Source: Cellvibrio sp. UBA7671
Lineage (GTDB): Bacteria; Pseudomonadota; Gammaproteobacteria; Pseudomonadales; Cellvibrionaceae
Direction of reading: 5' to 3'
DNA: 64,000 nucleotides
Assembly: GCA_002483145.1 (NCBI GenBank)
Contig: DLHJ01000002.1
Coordinates: forward strand, 434,001-498,000
The notes beneath the pieces are model-generated. The model did not search any database, had not been told where the DNA came from, and saw nothing but the letters and a program-made list of their open reading frames with translations. Positions 16,548 through 24,420 of the stretch are shown here, piece after piece (positions within the stretch are counted from its first letter, which is position 1; every line of letters begins with the position of its first letter). A program made the position numbers and the translations under genes.

Positions 16548-18392
16548 TCAGGCGGCAGCGGTCGAATCATGTCGCTCAGCCTGATGTTGAGGGCTATTAA
16601 CCGAAGTGGTGCGTGCTTTTTTCATATGGTAATGACGCAGCTTGTGCTCTTTGCGACGCCCGGCACTGAAGGACGAAATGCGTTTTAAATACCCAATCAC
16701 GCGCGTGCCGTAGTCCACATCATCTGAGCCACACGCGGAGCATTTATGCAGGGTGCGTTTGTCGATCTGTTGGCATTGGTTACAGATAGTAATTTTTACG
16801 TTGATGCAAAAATAGTTACAGCCAGTTTTAGCCGCAATATTGATAAGGTTAAGGTAGGCGTCTGCACTTAATGCTTCATCCAGATTTAAATGGAGTGCAG
16901 AGCCACCGTCGAGATAATCAATCAATTCTCGGCCATGCAAGATAAATTTGTCGAGGGGATTGGTGTCTTCATCTTCCACCACATAAAAATAAGAATTGTA
17001 GCAGTCGCGCTTAACTTCATAACCATCAGCTTTATCCCATTTAGCATTTTTAATACCGAGATTTTCAGCTGGAACAAATTCAGTATTAAATAAATAGCCA
17101 AATTCGGCCTTGGCTGCTTTATTTGCGTTATAAATGACCTTTAAATGATTTTGAACGAAGGTAATGTAGTCCTTGTTGTTGCTAGCTTTTATGCCTTGAG
17201 ATTCAGCCGCTTCCGCCATACCGTTGATGCCAATAGTAAGGAATTGTTTTTCCAGGCTGATAAAGCCAGCGGAGTACACATTGAGCATACCGGCTGCTAA
17301 ATATCCCTCCATTAATTGACGATAAGCGACTTGATAACAGTGAATTTTTTTCACTTCAGCGAGTAAGTCGCGCTTATCCTGTACCAGGCGATTCATATTG
17401 ATCGTGATCACATTGATCGAACCCGTAGCAACTCCGCCAGCACCGAGTGTGTAAGAGAAGGTGTGGTCGCTAATTTCGTTGCGCAGGCGACAGCAGGAGG
17501 CAAGAGAATCAGCATTGTCAGAAAGATAAATAAAGAATGCGCTACCCGCTGCCAGATGCGAGCCAATAGAAGCGGCAAATGGGTGGTCTTTACATTGACC
17601 ATTTTCGGTGAGCATGGCCACTGTAACTACCGGGAAGGTCAGCAGGGTTTTACTGCGTTCGGCATTAAACCAATGCAGAAAAAAATCTTGCAACTCCGCC
17701 ACATTCTTCCACTCGGGCTTGGTGAAATCCGGAAATACAAATTCACCGAACATCGAATCAAAATAATGTTGGTCGTAAATGGAAATGTTCCAGAACACGC
17801 TTTGATAACCGCGCGCTGCTGCTGGTTGATTGAGCGCGTAAACCACATGTTGTAAATGGTTGGCGATTTGTTTGGTGTGGGTGTTCAGGTAGTTATCACC
17901 ATAGTCTCTACGAGCGAAATAATCAAAATAGGTAAGAAATTCGACGGTGGCTATAGCACCGGCAAATTGTGAACTAACAGCAAAAACAAAATTTACAAAT
18001 GTACCGCAAAAGGATTCCAGATGTTGTGGTGCGCGCGATTCGCCGCCCAGCTTGGTTAATCCATCCAACAAAAATGGATACATGGTGAGCGATGCACAGT
18101 AGGGCTTCAGGCTGGTTTCATCGTGCACATAAATTTCATGCTGTTCAATCTGGCGGATATATTCTGCTGCCATAGTATCGCCAAATAATTCTGCAATTTT
18201 GCGGCTTACCTGTGTACGATTCACTTGCACAAAAAAATCCTTCATTAATTCCGCCTCCAATGTCGCAATATTTTTTTGCGTGACATTGGCGTTGGCGTCC
18301 ATAGTAGAACCGTCGGCTGCATTTTCTGCCGCCAAATAATGTTGAATAAAATCTAATTTTTCATCGAGTTGGGCAGGGTTCAGACGCAGCAT
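16548..18392 (-). CDS. nrdD: Anaerobic (class III) ribonucleoside-triphosphate reductase
   Basis: This glycyl radical enzyme makes dNTPs without oxygen. The C-terminus shows the zinc site CNQC...CSAC and the glycyl radical region YGTRVIGYLKRIS. At 614 residues it is shorter than E. coli NrdD (712), and no N-terminal ATP-cone (the regulatory VIKRDG-type domain) is visible, so dATP inhibition through that domain is not expected. A ~35-residue tail follows the glycyl radical loop, which is longer than usual. The gene follows the activase gene nrdG by 36 bp. Confidence 0.95.
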   Translation of the reverse strand: MLRLNPAQLDEKLDFIQHYLAAENAADGSTMDANANVTQKNIATLEAELMKDFFVQVNRTQVSRKIAELFGDTMAAEYIRQIEQHEIYVHDETSLKPYCASLTMYPFLLDGLTKLGGESRAPQHLESFCGTFVNFVFAVSSQFAGAIATVEFLTYFDYFARRDYGDNYLNTHTKQIANHLQHVVYALNQPAAARGYQSVFWNISIYDQHYFDSMFGEFVFPDFTKPEWKNVAELQDFFLHWFNAERSKTLLTFPVVTVAMLTENGQCKDHPFAASIGSHLAAGSAFFIYLSDNADSLASCCRLRNEISDHTFSYTLGAGGVATGSINVITINMNRLVQDKRDLLAEVKKIHCYQVAYRQLMEGYLAAGMLNVYSAGFISLEKQFLTIGINGMAEAAESQGIKASNNKDYITFVQNHLKVIYNANKAAKAEFGYLFNTEFVPAENLGIKNAKWDKADGYEVKRDCYNSYFYVVEDEDTNPLDKFILHGRELIDYLDGGSALHLNLDEALSADAYLNLINIAAKTGCNYFCINVKITICNQCQQIDKRTLHKCSACGSDDVDYGTRVIGYLKRISSFSAGRRKEHKLRHYHMKKARTTSVNSPQHQAERHDSTAAA

Positions 18393-18428
18393 AAAAACTC
18401 CTCGTTATGGATAATGACTAGTGTGTGA

Positions 18429-18896
18429 TTAACAATTGGCGCTAGTGTGGAACTTGTAATTCAGTAATTCGTTGGTGCGCAAATCAATAAATCGCTGATT
18501 GGTGTTGGGATTGTCTAAACCGCCGCGCGCTGCAACCCAAGCCCCAGTTTTCACATAGGTCAAATGCGGCAACAAGCAGTCGGGTATCAGATCAAAACCG
18601 CTGTATAGACAGGTGTTTAAGTTGGCGCGCCGCGCTTGTTCAAGCAGAGGCTGTAATAAAACCGGTAGCCATTCGCCGCCAAAAAAGACAACACAGCTGA
18701 TCAGTCCGCGATAGGCGTCCAAACGGCTCTGGAAATAATCACCATAGAGCGGTTCACCCAGTTTGGGGTTGCGATACTCGCTGCTATGGCAGCCTTTGCA
18801 GCGCAGCGGGCAGCCAGTAATGGTGTAGGCGAGTGAGGTTTCACCAGGTACTTCCTGCCATACAACTTGTTCATTCACAAAGCGCATAAATTTCAT
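18429..18896 (-). CDS. nrdG: Anaerobic ribonucleotide reductase activating protein
   Basis: NrdG is the radical SAM activase that creates the glycyl radical on NrdD. The cluster motif CPLRCKGC (C29, C33, C36) and VVFFGGEW are visible; length is 155 residues, as in E. coli. The order nrdG-nrdD is the reverse of E. coli. A perfect FNR box and a NarL-type palindrome lie within 125 bp upstream. Confidence 0.95.
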   Translation of the reverse strand: MKFMRFVNEQVVWQEVPGETSLAYTITGCPLRCKGCHSSEYRNPKLGEPLYGDYFQSRLDAYRGLISCVVFFGGEWLPVLLQPLLEQARRANLNTCLYSGFDLIPDCLLPHLTYVKTGAWVAARGGLDNPNTNQRFIDLRTNELLNYKFHTSANC

Positions 18897-18975
18897 AAAA
18901 CACCATATGTAGTATTTATCTTTTCTTATGTGTCTATATGTGGTGTAAGGCTAGTGTGCGAACCGGCCTCAATAT

Positions 18976-18989
18976 TTGATCTACATCAA
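18976..18989. promoter_or_regulatory. Perfect FNR/Anr box before nrdGD
   Basis: TTGATCTACATCAA matches the consensus exactly. Its centre is about 86 bp before the nrdG start. Set at -41.5, it would place the start of transcription near 18941 on the minus strand. Confidence 0.88.
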
Positions 18990-19003
18990 ACTTTGCGCAG
19001 AGC

Positions 19004-19019
19004 TACCCACAAGGGGGTA
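19004..19019. promoter_or_regulatory. NarL-type 7-2-7 site before nrdGD
   Basis: TACCCACAAGGGGGTA is an inverted heptamer pair with an AA spacer. It lies 29 bp (centre to centre) upstream of the FNR box with respect to nrdG, a spacing that would place it near -70. Confidence 0.65.
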
Positions 19020-19117
19020 GGAGAGTTGGCAAGAGGGTGGCTAAGCCTTAGTGGGTATTTCATCGCGAACGTGTAATGCGTAAATTGTGCTATTGGGCAA
19101 CAAAATGAGGTTAAGCA

Positions 19118-19507
19118 ATGGAACACTTTGATGATTTTTTAACAGCAGCGCGCGCGCAAGCAGATGCGCAACGGTTATTGTTGGTGTTTGTGGATATTGA
19201 TGATGCTGCGGGTGGGGATGCTAATGTAGGCGGTTTTCTAACGCCGAAAATGTGTGTGGATAAAACGCCGGATGAAATTACCAGCTTCAATGATCTGGTC
19301 GCTGAAGCGGCGAACACCGGCCAAGCCTGGTCGCTAGTATTTGCGGCCAGTCTCGCAGGTAACGGCGTGCAGGCACCAAGTAGTACCGATGCCAACAAAC
19401 CCCTTGATGCGATGATTGCAGGCATCAACACCGGTATGATTCAGCAGTATTTGGTATTTGATAAGCAGGGTGGGATTTTATCGCTCACGGCGAATGACGA
19501 AGGTTGA
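19118..19507 (+). CDS. Conserved proteobacterial protein of unknown function
   Basis: A 129-residue soluble protein beginning MEHFDDFLTAARAQADAQRLLLVF, with a single Cys in PKMCVDKTPDEITSF. I recall similar proteins in Pseudomonas and relatives, some labelled ribonucleotide reductase subunit alpha, a label the sequence does not support. It diverges from nrdG and converges on the end of the nar operon. The shared promoter region with the FNR and NarL sites could also act on it. Confidence 0.75.
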   Translation: MEHFDDFLTAARAQADAQRLLLVFVDIDDAAGGDANVGGFLTPKMCVDKTPDEITSFNDLVAEAANTGQAWSLVFAASLAGNGVQAPSSTDANKPLDAMIAGINTGMIQQYLVFDKQGGILSLTANDEG

Positions 19508-19529
19508 ATTAGTAACTGCACGAAAACGG

Positions 19530-19799
19530 TTAAACCAGATTATTTAACTGCAACACTTTGTAAATTTTTTTAGCACTGCGCGCCAGTTTATTGATGTCAC
19601 CCAAGTTGGGTGCTTCGCCGCGCGCAAGGCTATATTCCCAGTGAATAACTTCCTGTTCCAAATATTCCAACAATTTTTTTGCGCAGCCGACGCACTTGCC
19701 GGAACAGACGCGCGCTTCATCCAATTCATCAAATGGAATCTGTGCGCGTATCTGCCCCACCAGTGCCGTCATTGCGCTGGCGGTATTCGGCTTCTTCAT
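19530..19799 (-). CDS. Small cysteine-motif protein at the end of the nar operon
   Basis: The predicted 89-residue product has a CX3CX2C motif (ARVCSGKCVGCAKK; C32, C36, C39) followed by a long helix. The spacing resembles radical SAM cluster ligands, but the protein is far too small for that fold, so a small metal- or cluster-binding role is more likely. The start is one base after the ric1 stop, so it is translationally coupled; a GTG 18 bp upstream, within ric1, is an alternative. I recognise no named family. Being last in narGHJI-ppiC-ric suggests a role in assembly or repair of nitrate reductase or in NO stress. Confidence 0.7.
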   Translation of the reverse strand: MKKPNTASAMTALVGQIRAQIPFDELDEARVCSGKCVGCAKKLLEYLEQEVIHWEYSLARGEAPNLGDINKLARSAKKIYKVLQLNNLV

Positions 19800-19800
19800 T

Positions 19801-20523
19801 TCAACTACAGGTACCACAACAAGTTGAATTGGGCTGTGGTTTGCTAAATTGTTCCTCTTGTTTAATAAATAGCAGATTATTTTCCAGGTGGATATGTTCC
19901 ATCAAATCATTGCGCAACTTTTGCAGGCCTAAGTAGAGTGCGCGCCAAGTATTGCAGGCGCCCAGCGGCGGTTGCATATTGTTGGTGAGCCTCTCTAATT
20001 CACGCAGTGCCATGTCATGGTCGTCGTGTTCATGGCGCATCACACTAATGGGGCCAAGCACCATTGAGCCGGTGCCTCGTTTGATCATGGGGAATAGAAT
20101 TTGTTCTTCTTTTTGCATATGCATCTCTAACTCTTGTGCCATATGCAGCAGGTGATCACTTAAACCATGGGGGCAGCCGGGTTTATCGATGTGCACTCGC
20201 TCCACTTTAGTTGCCAGGCGCACTAATTCTGGCAATTCAGCCCGATGTACCTGATGGAAATTTTCCAAAATAAAATCAATCAGCAGTGGTAGGGGCATAT
20301 CCTCTGTTGCAGCAACATCACCTTTGCTGGCGATACTAAATAATGCATTGGCAATAATGTCACTATCCAGATTTTTTTCTTCTGCCGCACGGCGTAGACT
20401 TTTATTGCCACCGCAACAAAAATCTAACCCTTGGCGATGAAAAATAGCTGTGGCGCCCGGAATTTTTCGTGCTAGCTGACCCAGGCTTCGGTTAAGTAAG
20501 TCGTGTGCTGTTTCTAAGCTCAT
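19801..20523 (-). CDS. Iron-sulfur cluster repair di-iron protein (RIC/YtfE/ScdA), copy 1
   Basis: RIC proteins are di-iron hemerythrin-like proteins that repair clusters damaged by nitric oxide. The N-terminal ScdA domain shows LDFCCGGNKSLR (C36, C37). The hemerythrin domain has histidines in FHQVHRAELPELV, HLLHMAQELEMHMQKEEQILFPM, RHEHDDHD and HIHLENNLLF. The 240-residue protein carries an unusual C-terminal tail ending CCGTCS. It is inside the narGHJI operon, after ppiC. A second copy is encoded at 33289-33969. Confidence 0.92.
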   Translation of the reverse strand: MSLETAHDLLNRSLGQLARKIPGATAIFHRQGLDFCCGGNKSLRRAAEEKNLDSDIIANALFSIASKGDVAATEDMPLPLLIDFILENFHQVHRAELPELVRLATKVERVHIDKPGCPHGLSDHLLHMAQELEMHMQKEEQILFPMIKRGTGSMVLGPISVMRHEHDDHDMALRELERLTNNMQPPLGACNTWRALYLGLQKLRNDLMEHIHLENNLLFIKQEEQFSKPQPNSTCCGTCS

Positions 20524-20550
20524 GGTGTAACCCTCGCAAGCTAAAGCGGT

Positions 20551-21318
20551 TTATTGCATAAGCGTTGATGTTGGTACCGAAAAATCATAACCTTCTATTT
20601 TGGCGTCGTTAATCAATTGCTGAATGTATTGTGCTATGGCTTTGTGGCGAACTCGCTCCTGTAAAAATTGTGCGATCTTGATTTTTACATCATCAAATTG
20701 CAGTGCTTGCCCCGGTGTGATGCGATTGACTTTAACAATATGAAAGCCGTAGCGACTTTCAAGAGGTTGGTGATGTAAGCCGACCGGCAAGAGCAATAAT
20801 TGCCGTTCAAACTCCGGCACGGTTTGGCCGCGGCTGATAACACCCAAATCTCCGCCTTCTTGTTTAGAGGGGCAGGCGGAATATGTTCGTGCAAGTTGGG
20901 AAAAATCCTGCCCCAGTTGTAATTTGATCAATAGAGCTTCAGCGTCTTGTTTTGCCGTAATACGCGCAGCTTCATCGTCCGGTGCTGCAGCGATCAAAAT
21001 ATGCTGCAATTCAAGCAGTGGTGAACTCATAAAACGTTGAGCATTGGCCCGGAAGTATTGCTGGCACGCCTGCTCATCGGCAGTAGGTAATTGCACTTCT
21101 TGCGCAAGTAGGGCCTCAATAAAATCCTCATCTGAGGCCTCTGCATTGTTGTCTCCTACTTGCAGCTCCAGCTGGGCCGCTCGTTGGCGTAACAACTCGC
21201 TAATGATTAAGGCCTCGGCGGCTTTAATCATCGCGTCACGCTGTGAATCCGCTGGGTGGTATTGCATTTCAGCCAAAATATGTTGTTCGCTTATGGTGGC
21301 TTGATTGACTTGAATCAT
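20551..21318 (-). CDS. Parvulin-type peptidyl-prolyl isomerase of the nar operon
   Basis: The 255-residue protein has an N-terminal helical chaperone-like region and a C-terminal rotamase domain: LQHILIAA, a long helix, CPSKQEGGDLGVISRGQTVPEFE and SRYGFHIVKV are parvulin signatures (as in PpiC and NifM). There is no signal peptide, so it probably acts in the cytoplasm. Genes of this type follow narGHJI in several proteobacteria and are assumed to help nitrate reductase fold. It is 34 bp after narI and 27 bp before ric1. Confidence 0.88.
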   Translation of the reverse strand: MIQVNQATISEQHILAEMQYHPADSQRDAMIKAAEALIISELLRQRAAQLELQVGDNNAEASDEDFIEALLAQEVQLPTADEQACQQYFRANAQRFMSSPLLELQHILIAAAPDDEAARITAKQDAEALLIKLQLGQDFSQLARTYSACPSKQEGGDLGVISRGQTVPEFERQLLLLPVGLHHQPLESRYGFHIVKVNRITPGQALQFDDVKIKIAQFLQERVRHKAIAQYIQQLINDAKIEGYDFSVPTSTLMQ

Positions 21319-21352
21319 AGCTTTCTCTCCTGTGCGTTATTTACGTTTGCCA

Positions 21353-22042
21353 TTAATGCCAGGCTTTTTTGCGTACAATTTGATAACGGCGCCCTACGTA
21401 TTTCACTGGCACACTAAATACATGTACCAAACGGCTGAAGGGAAATACCACAAATAAACTCATCCCCAAAAATACATGGAGTTTGTAAATCCAGTGTACT
21501 GAGGCTATAGCCGTAGCCGCTTGCGTAGGATCAAAAGTGGCGATGTTTTGTGCCCAGCTCATTAGCAACAACATCTCTTCGCCATCGGTATGCTGCGCAG
21601 AAATAAAAATAGATCCCAAGCCTAATATTAACTGCGCGTAGAGTAGCAGCAGTACGGCAATATCCATGTTGCTGCTGGTGGCGCGAATACGAGGGTTAAA
21701 TAAACGGCGACGCAATAAAATGGTTAATCCAATAAAACAAATAACACCAAAAATTCCACCCAGCGTCATTGCAATAATTTGTTTGTGATGAGCGTGAATG
21801 CCGAGTAGATGCCAGAGTTCAACGGGGGTTAATAGGCCGACAAAATGACCCAATAAAACGACTATGATGCCCACATGGAATAAGCGGCTGCCAATCTTAA
21901 GTTGTTTCCCTTCCAGTAACTGGCTGGAGCTGGCTTTCCAAGTGTATTGTTCGCGGTCGTAGCGAATCCAACTGGCGATGAAACAAATAATCAATGCCAG
22001 ATAGGGGTAAAGTCCAAATAATAAGGTGTTGAGATAATTCAT
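21353..22042 (-). CDS. narI: Respiratory nitrate reductase gamma subunit (cytochrome b)
   Basis: NarI is the di-haem membrane anchor that takes electrons from quinol. The 229-residue protein has five hydrophobic segments. Histidines suited to haem binding lie in FHVGIIVVLLGHFVGL and in the C-terminal IYKLHVFLGMSLFVVFPFSRLVHVF. It is the fourth gene of narGHJI, 11 bp after narJ. Confidence 0.95.
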   Translation of the reverse strand: MNYLNTLLFGLYPYLALIICFIASWIRYDREQYTWKASSSQLLEGKQLKIGSRLFHVGIIVVLLGHFVGLLTPVELWHLLGIHAHHKQIIAMTLGGIFGVICFIGLTILLRRRLFNPRIRATSSNMDIAVLLLLYAQLILGLGSIFISAQHTDGEEMLLLMSWAQNIATFDPTQAATAIASVHWIYKLHVFLGMSLFVVFPFSRLVHVFSVPVKYVGRRYQIVRKKAWH

Positions 22043-22053
22043 AATGGCTCCTA

Positions 22054-22791
22054 TTACCGCGCACTGGCTTGTAATTTAAGTAACTCATCGACGTTCAGAA
22101 ATTCGACATGATCACGGCTTTGTTGTGGCGTTGGGCGTGCGGTTGAACTGCTACAACTATCGGCATTTTTTTCTGCACCGAAATTCACCACTTCATCCTC
22201 CCAGACTTTATCCAAGGCCTCTGGTGTGTCATCGCGTTTTTCTTGCTCTAATTGGGCATGTAATTCGTCGAGATTCACCTCAACACCCGAGAGCAAAATC
22301 AAACAGTGAAATAGCCCGGCATAGGGGTTATTGCGTTTTTCCAGCCGACAAGCCAGCACTGCCAAAATCGGCGCAACTTCCTCCAAACCAATACGCGCAT
22401 TTTCTTCGCCCTGAGTGGATAGAAACTCCAGGTACAGCGGCAAATAGTCAGGCAATTCTTTTACTCCTATGTCCAAACCGGCATCCCGGTATTGCTGTTG
22501 TAGATTCACCATAGCTTGGCCTCTATCGCGTGATTCACCATGGATATGTTCAAACAAATGCAGCGATAGTGAGCGCCCGCGTTCGAACAAGCTGTCATAA
22601 GTAGATTGCAAATCCAGCAGCGGCGTGTGTGCGTAGTGGTTTAAAAATTCATCTAAAAAAGTGTGTATTTGTTGCTTAGACTGCGAAGGTGCTTCTATTA
22701 ATTGCATGCCGATGCGCAGTACTGCTACCAGTTCGGCAGAGTTGTCTTCCGGATAGTCCATCAGGAGTGATAAAACGGTTAGTAATTTCAT
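22054..22791 (-). CDS. narJ: Nitrate reductase molybdenum cofactor assembly chaperone
   Basis: NarJ binds apo-NarG until the cofactor is inserted. The 245-residue protein starts MKLLTVLSLLMDYPED and shows the core LFEHIHGESRDRGQAMVNLQQQYRDAGL followed by ELPDYLPLYLEFLS, both diagnostic for NarJ. It lies between narH (5 bp) and narI (11 bp). Confidence 0.95.
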   Translation of the reverse strand: MKLLTVLSLLMDYPEDNSAELVAVLRIGMQLIEAPSQSKQQIHTFLDEFLNHYAHTPLLDLQSTYDSLFERGRSLSLHLFEHIHGESRDRGQAMVNLQQQYRDAGLDIGVKELPDYLPLYLEFLSTQGEENARIGLEEVAPILAVLACRLEKRNNPYAGLFHCLILLSGVEVNLDELHAQLEQEKRDDTPEALDKVWEDEVVNFGAEKNADSCSSSTARPTPQQSRDHVEFLNVDELLKLQASAR

Positions 22792-22796
22792 GGGTC

Positions 22797-24332
22797 TTAC
22801 TCCTGAATCGATACGGGAATGACTTGGCGAACCCCTTTGGCTTTAGTGCCAAATAGGCTCACATCATTGTCGCCATCGCCACAGCCATTACCAAAACTAA
22901 AACCGCAACTGCTTTTTAAATCGTAGGCATTTTCGGCATAAGCGCGGTGACTGGTGGGTACTACAAAACGGTCTTCGTAATTGGCGATGGCCATATAGCG
23001 ATACATTTCCTCTACCGTTACTACATCTAATCCGACTTGTTTAAGCACCTCCAAATCCTGCACACCGTCCACATGTTTACTACGCATATAAGCGCGCATG
23101 GCAATCATGCGTTCCAGTGCATGCTCAACGGGTTTTTCATCGCCTGCTGTTAATAAGTTAGCGAGATAGCGCAGTGGAATACGCAAGGATTTTAAATCGG
23201 GAATTTCACCATTCATGCCCACATGACCCGCTTGCGCGGCGTTTTGAATGGGCGATAGTGGTGGTATATACCAAACCATGGGCAGGGTACGATATTCAGG
23301 ATGCAGCGGCAGTGCGACTTGCCATTCGACCGCCATTTTGTAAACGGGCGAACGCTGTGCGGCCTCAATCCACGCCTGTGGAATACCTTCTGCTTGAGCA
23401 GCGGCGATAACGCCGGGTGAATTGGGGTCAAGAAAAATATCCAACTGCGCTTGATATAAATCTTTTTCACTCGCCACACTGGCTGCTTCAGCAATGCGAT
23501 CAGCATCGTATAAGAGCACACCTAAGTAGCGAATGCGGCCCACACAAGTTTCCGAGCAAACAGTCGGTTGACCTGCTTCAATTCGTGGATAACAGAAGGT
23601 ACATTTTTCTGATTTTCCGCTTTTCCAGTTGTAATAGATTTTTTTGTAGGGGCAGCCCGATACACACATGCGCCAGCCGCGACATTTGTCTTGGTCGATT
23701 AATACAATGCCGTCCTCATCGCGTTTATAAATCGCACCGGAAGGGCAAGAGGCAACACAGGCAGGGTTTAAACAGTGTTCGCATAAACGTGGTAAATACA
23801 TCAAAAACGTTTTTTCGAATTGACCGTAAATTTCGGTTTGCACTACGTCATCAAAATTTTTGTCTTTTCTGCGCTTGGCGAATTCGGTGCCGAGAATTTC
23901 CTCCCAGTTTGGTCCCCAATTAATTTTTTCCATGCGTTGACCGGTAATTAATGACCGGGGGCGCGCGGTAGGCTGGTGCTCACTTTTGCCTGCTGTGTGA
24001 AGGTGTTGGTAATCAAAGTCAAAGGGTTCGTAATAGTCGTCAATTTCCGGCAGATCCGGGTTGGCGAAAATATTGGCAAGCACGCGCAATTTGCCACCGA
24101 TGCGCGGGGTTAATTTCCCATCCGCACTGCGCTGCCAGCCGCCTTTCCATTTATCCTGATTTTCCCACTCTTTGGGGAAGCCAATACCGGGTTTTGTTTC
24201 TACATTGTTAAACCAGGCGTATTCCACGCCTTCGCGTGAAGTCCAGACATTTTTGCAAGTAATAGAGCAGGTGTGGCAACCGATACATTTATCCAGGTTC
24301 AACACCATGCCAATTTGGGCACGAACTTTCAT
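22797..24332 (-). CDS. narH: Respiratory nitrate reductase beta subunit
   Basis: NarH relays electrons from NarI to NarG through four iron-sulfur clusters. All four cysteine groups are visible: CIGCHTCSITCKNVW, CEHCLNPACVASCP, CRGWRMCVSGCP (with the Trp that gives the [3Fe-4S] cluster) and CTFCYPRI...CSETCVGR. The 511-residue length matches E. coli NarH (512). It follows narG after an 88-bp gap, wide for a nar operon, that contains a palindromic repeat. Confidence 0.97.
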   Translation of the reverse strand: MKVRAQIGMVLNLDKCIGCHTCSITCKNVWTSREGVEYAWFNNVETKPGIGFPKEWENQDKWKGGWQRSADGKLTPRIGGKLRVLANIFANPDLPEIDDYYEPFDFDYQHLHTAGKSEHQPTARPRSLITGQRMEKINWGPNWEEILGTEFAKRRKDKNFDDVVQTEIYGQFEKTFLMYLPRLCEHCLNPACVASCPSGAIYKRDEDGIVLIDQDKCRGWRMCVSGCPYKKIYYNWKSGKSEKCTFCYPRIEAGQPTVCSETCVGRIRYLGVLLYDADRIAEAASVASEKDLYQAQLDIFLDPNSPGVIAAAQAEGIPQAWIEAAQRSPVYKMAVEWQVALPLHPEYRTLPMVWYIPPLSPIQNAAQAGHVGMNGEIPDLKSLRIPLRYLANLLTAGDEKPVEHALERMIAMRAYMRSKHVDGVQDLEVLKQVGLDVVTVEEMYRYMAIANYEDRFVVPTSHRAYAENAYDLKSSCGFSFGNGCGDGDNDVSLFGTKAKGVRQVIPVSIQE

Positions 24333-24385
24333 TTTTTTTGCCTCTGTAAATTCGAGAAATTTTTTGGGGAAGAACCCCCGCCTGG

Positions 24386-24409
24386 CCTCCCCCTTTATAA
24401 AGGGGAGGG
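24386..24409. repeat. Palindromic GC-rich repeat between narG and narH
   Basis: Centred on the perfect palindrome CCCTTTATAAAGGG, the arms extend to CCTCCCCC and GGGGAGG with a one-base slip. The flanks carry C-runs (AACCCCCG) and G-runs (GGGTTAGGGTGGGG), the look of a short dispersed extragenic repeat. It lies inside a co-transcribed operon and would form a hairpin in the mRNA. Confidence 0.7.
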
Positions 24410-24420
24410 TTAGGGTGGGG

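Noticed and set aside
16548..18392. Pyruvate formate-lyase instead of NrdD
   Set aside because: The C-terminal zinc site CNQC/CSAC and the adjacent nrdG fit class III ribonucleotide reductase.
19111..19431. Open frame opposite the gene at 19118
   Set aside because: It lies fully antisense to a gene with better family resemblance and has a composition typical of a shadow frame.
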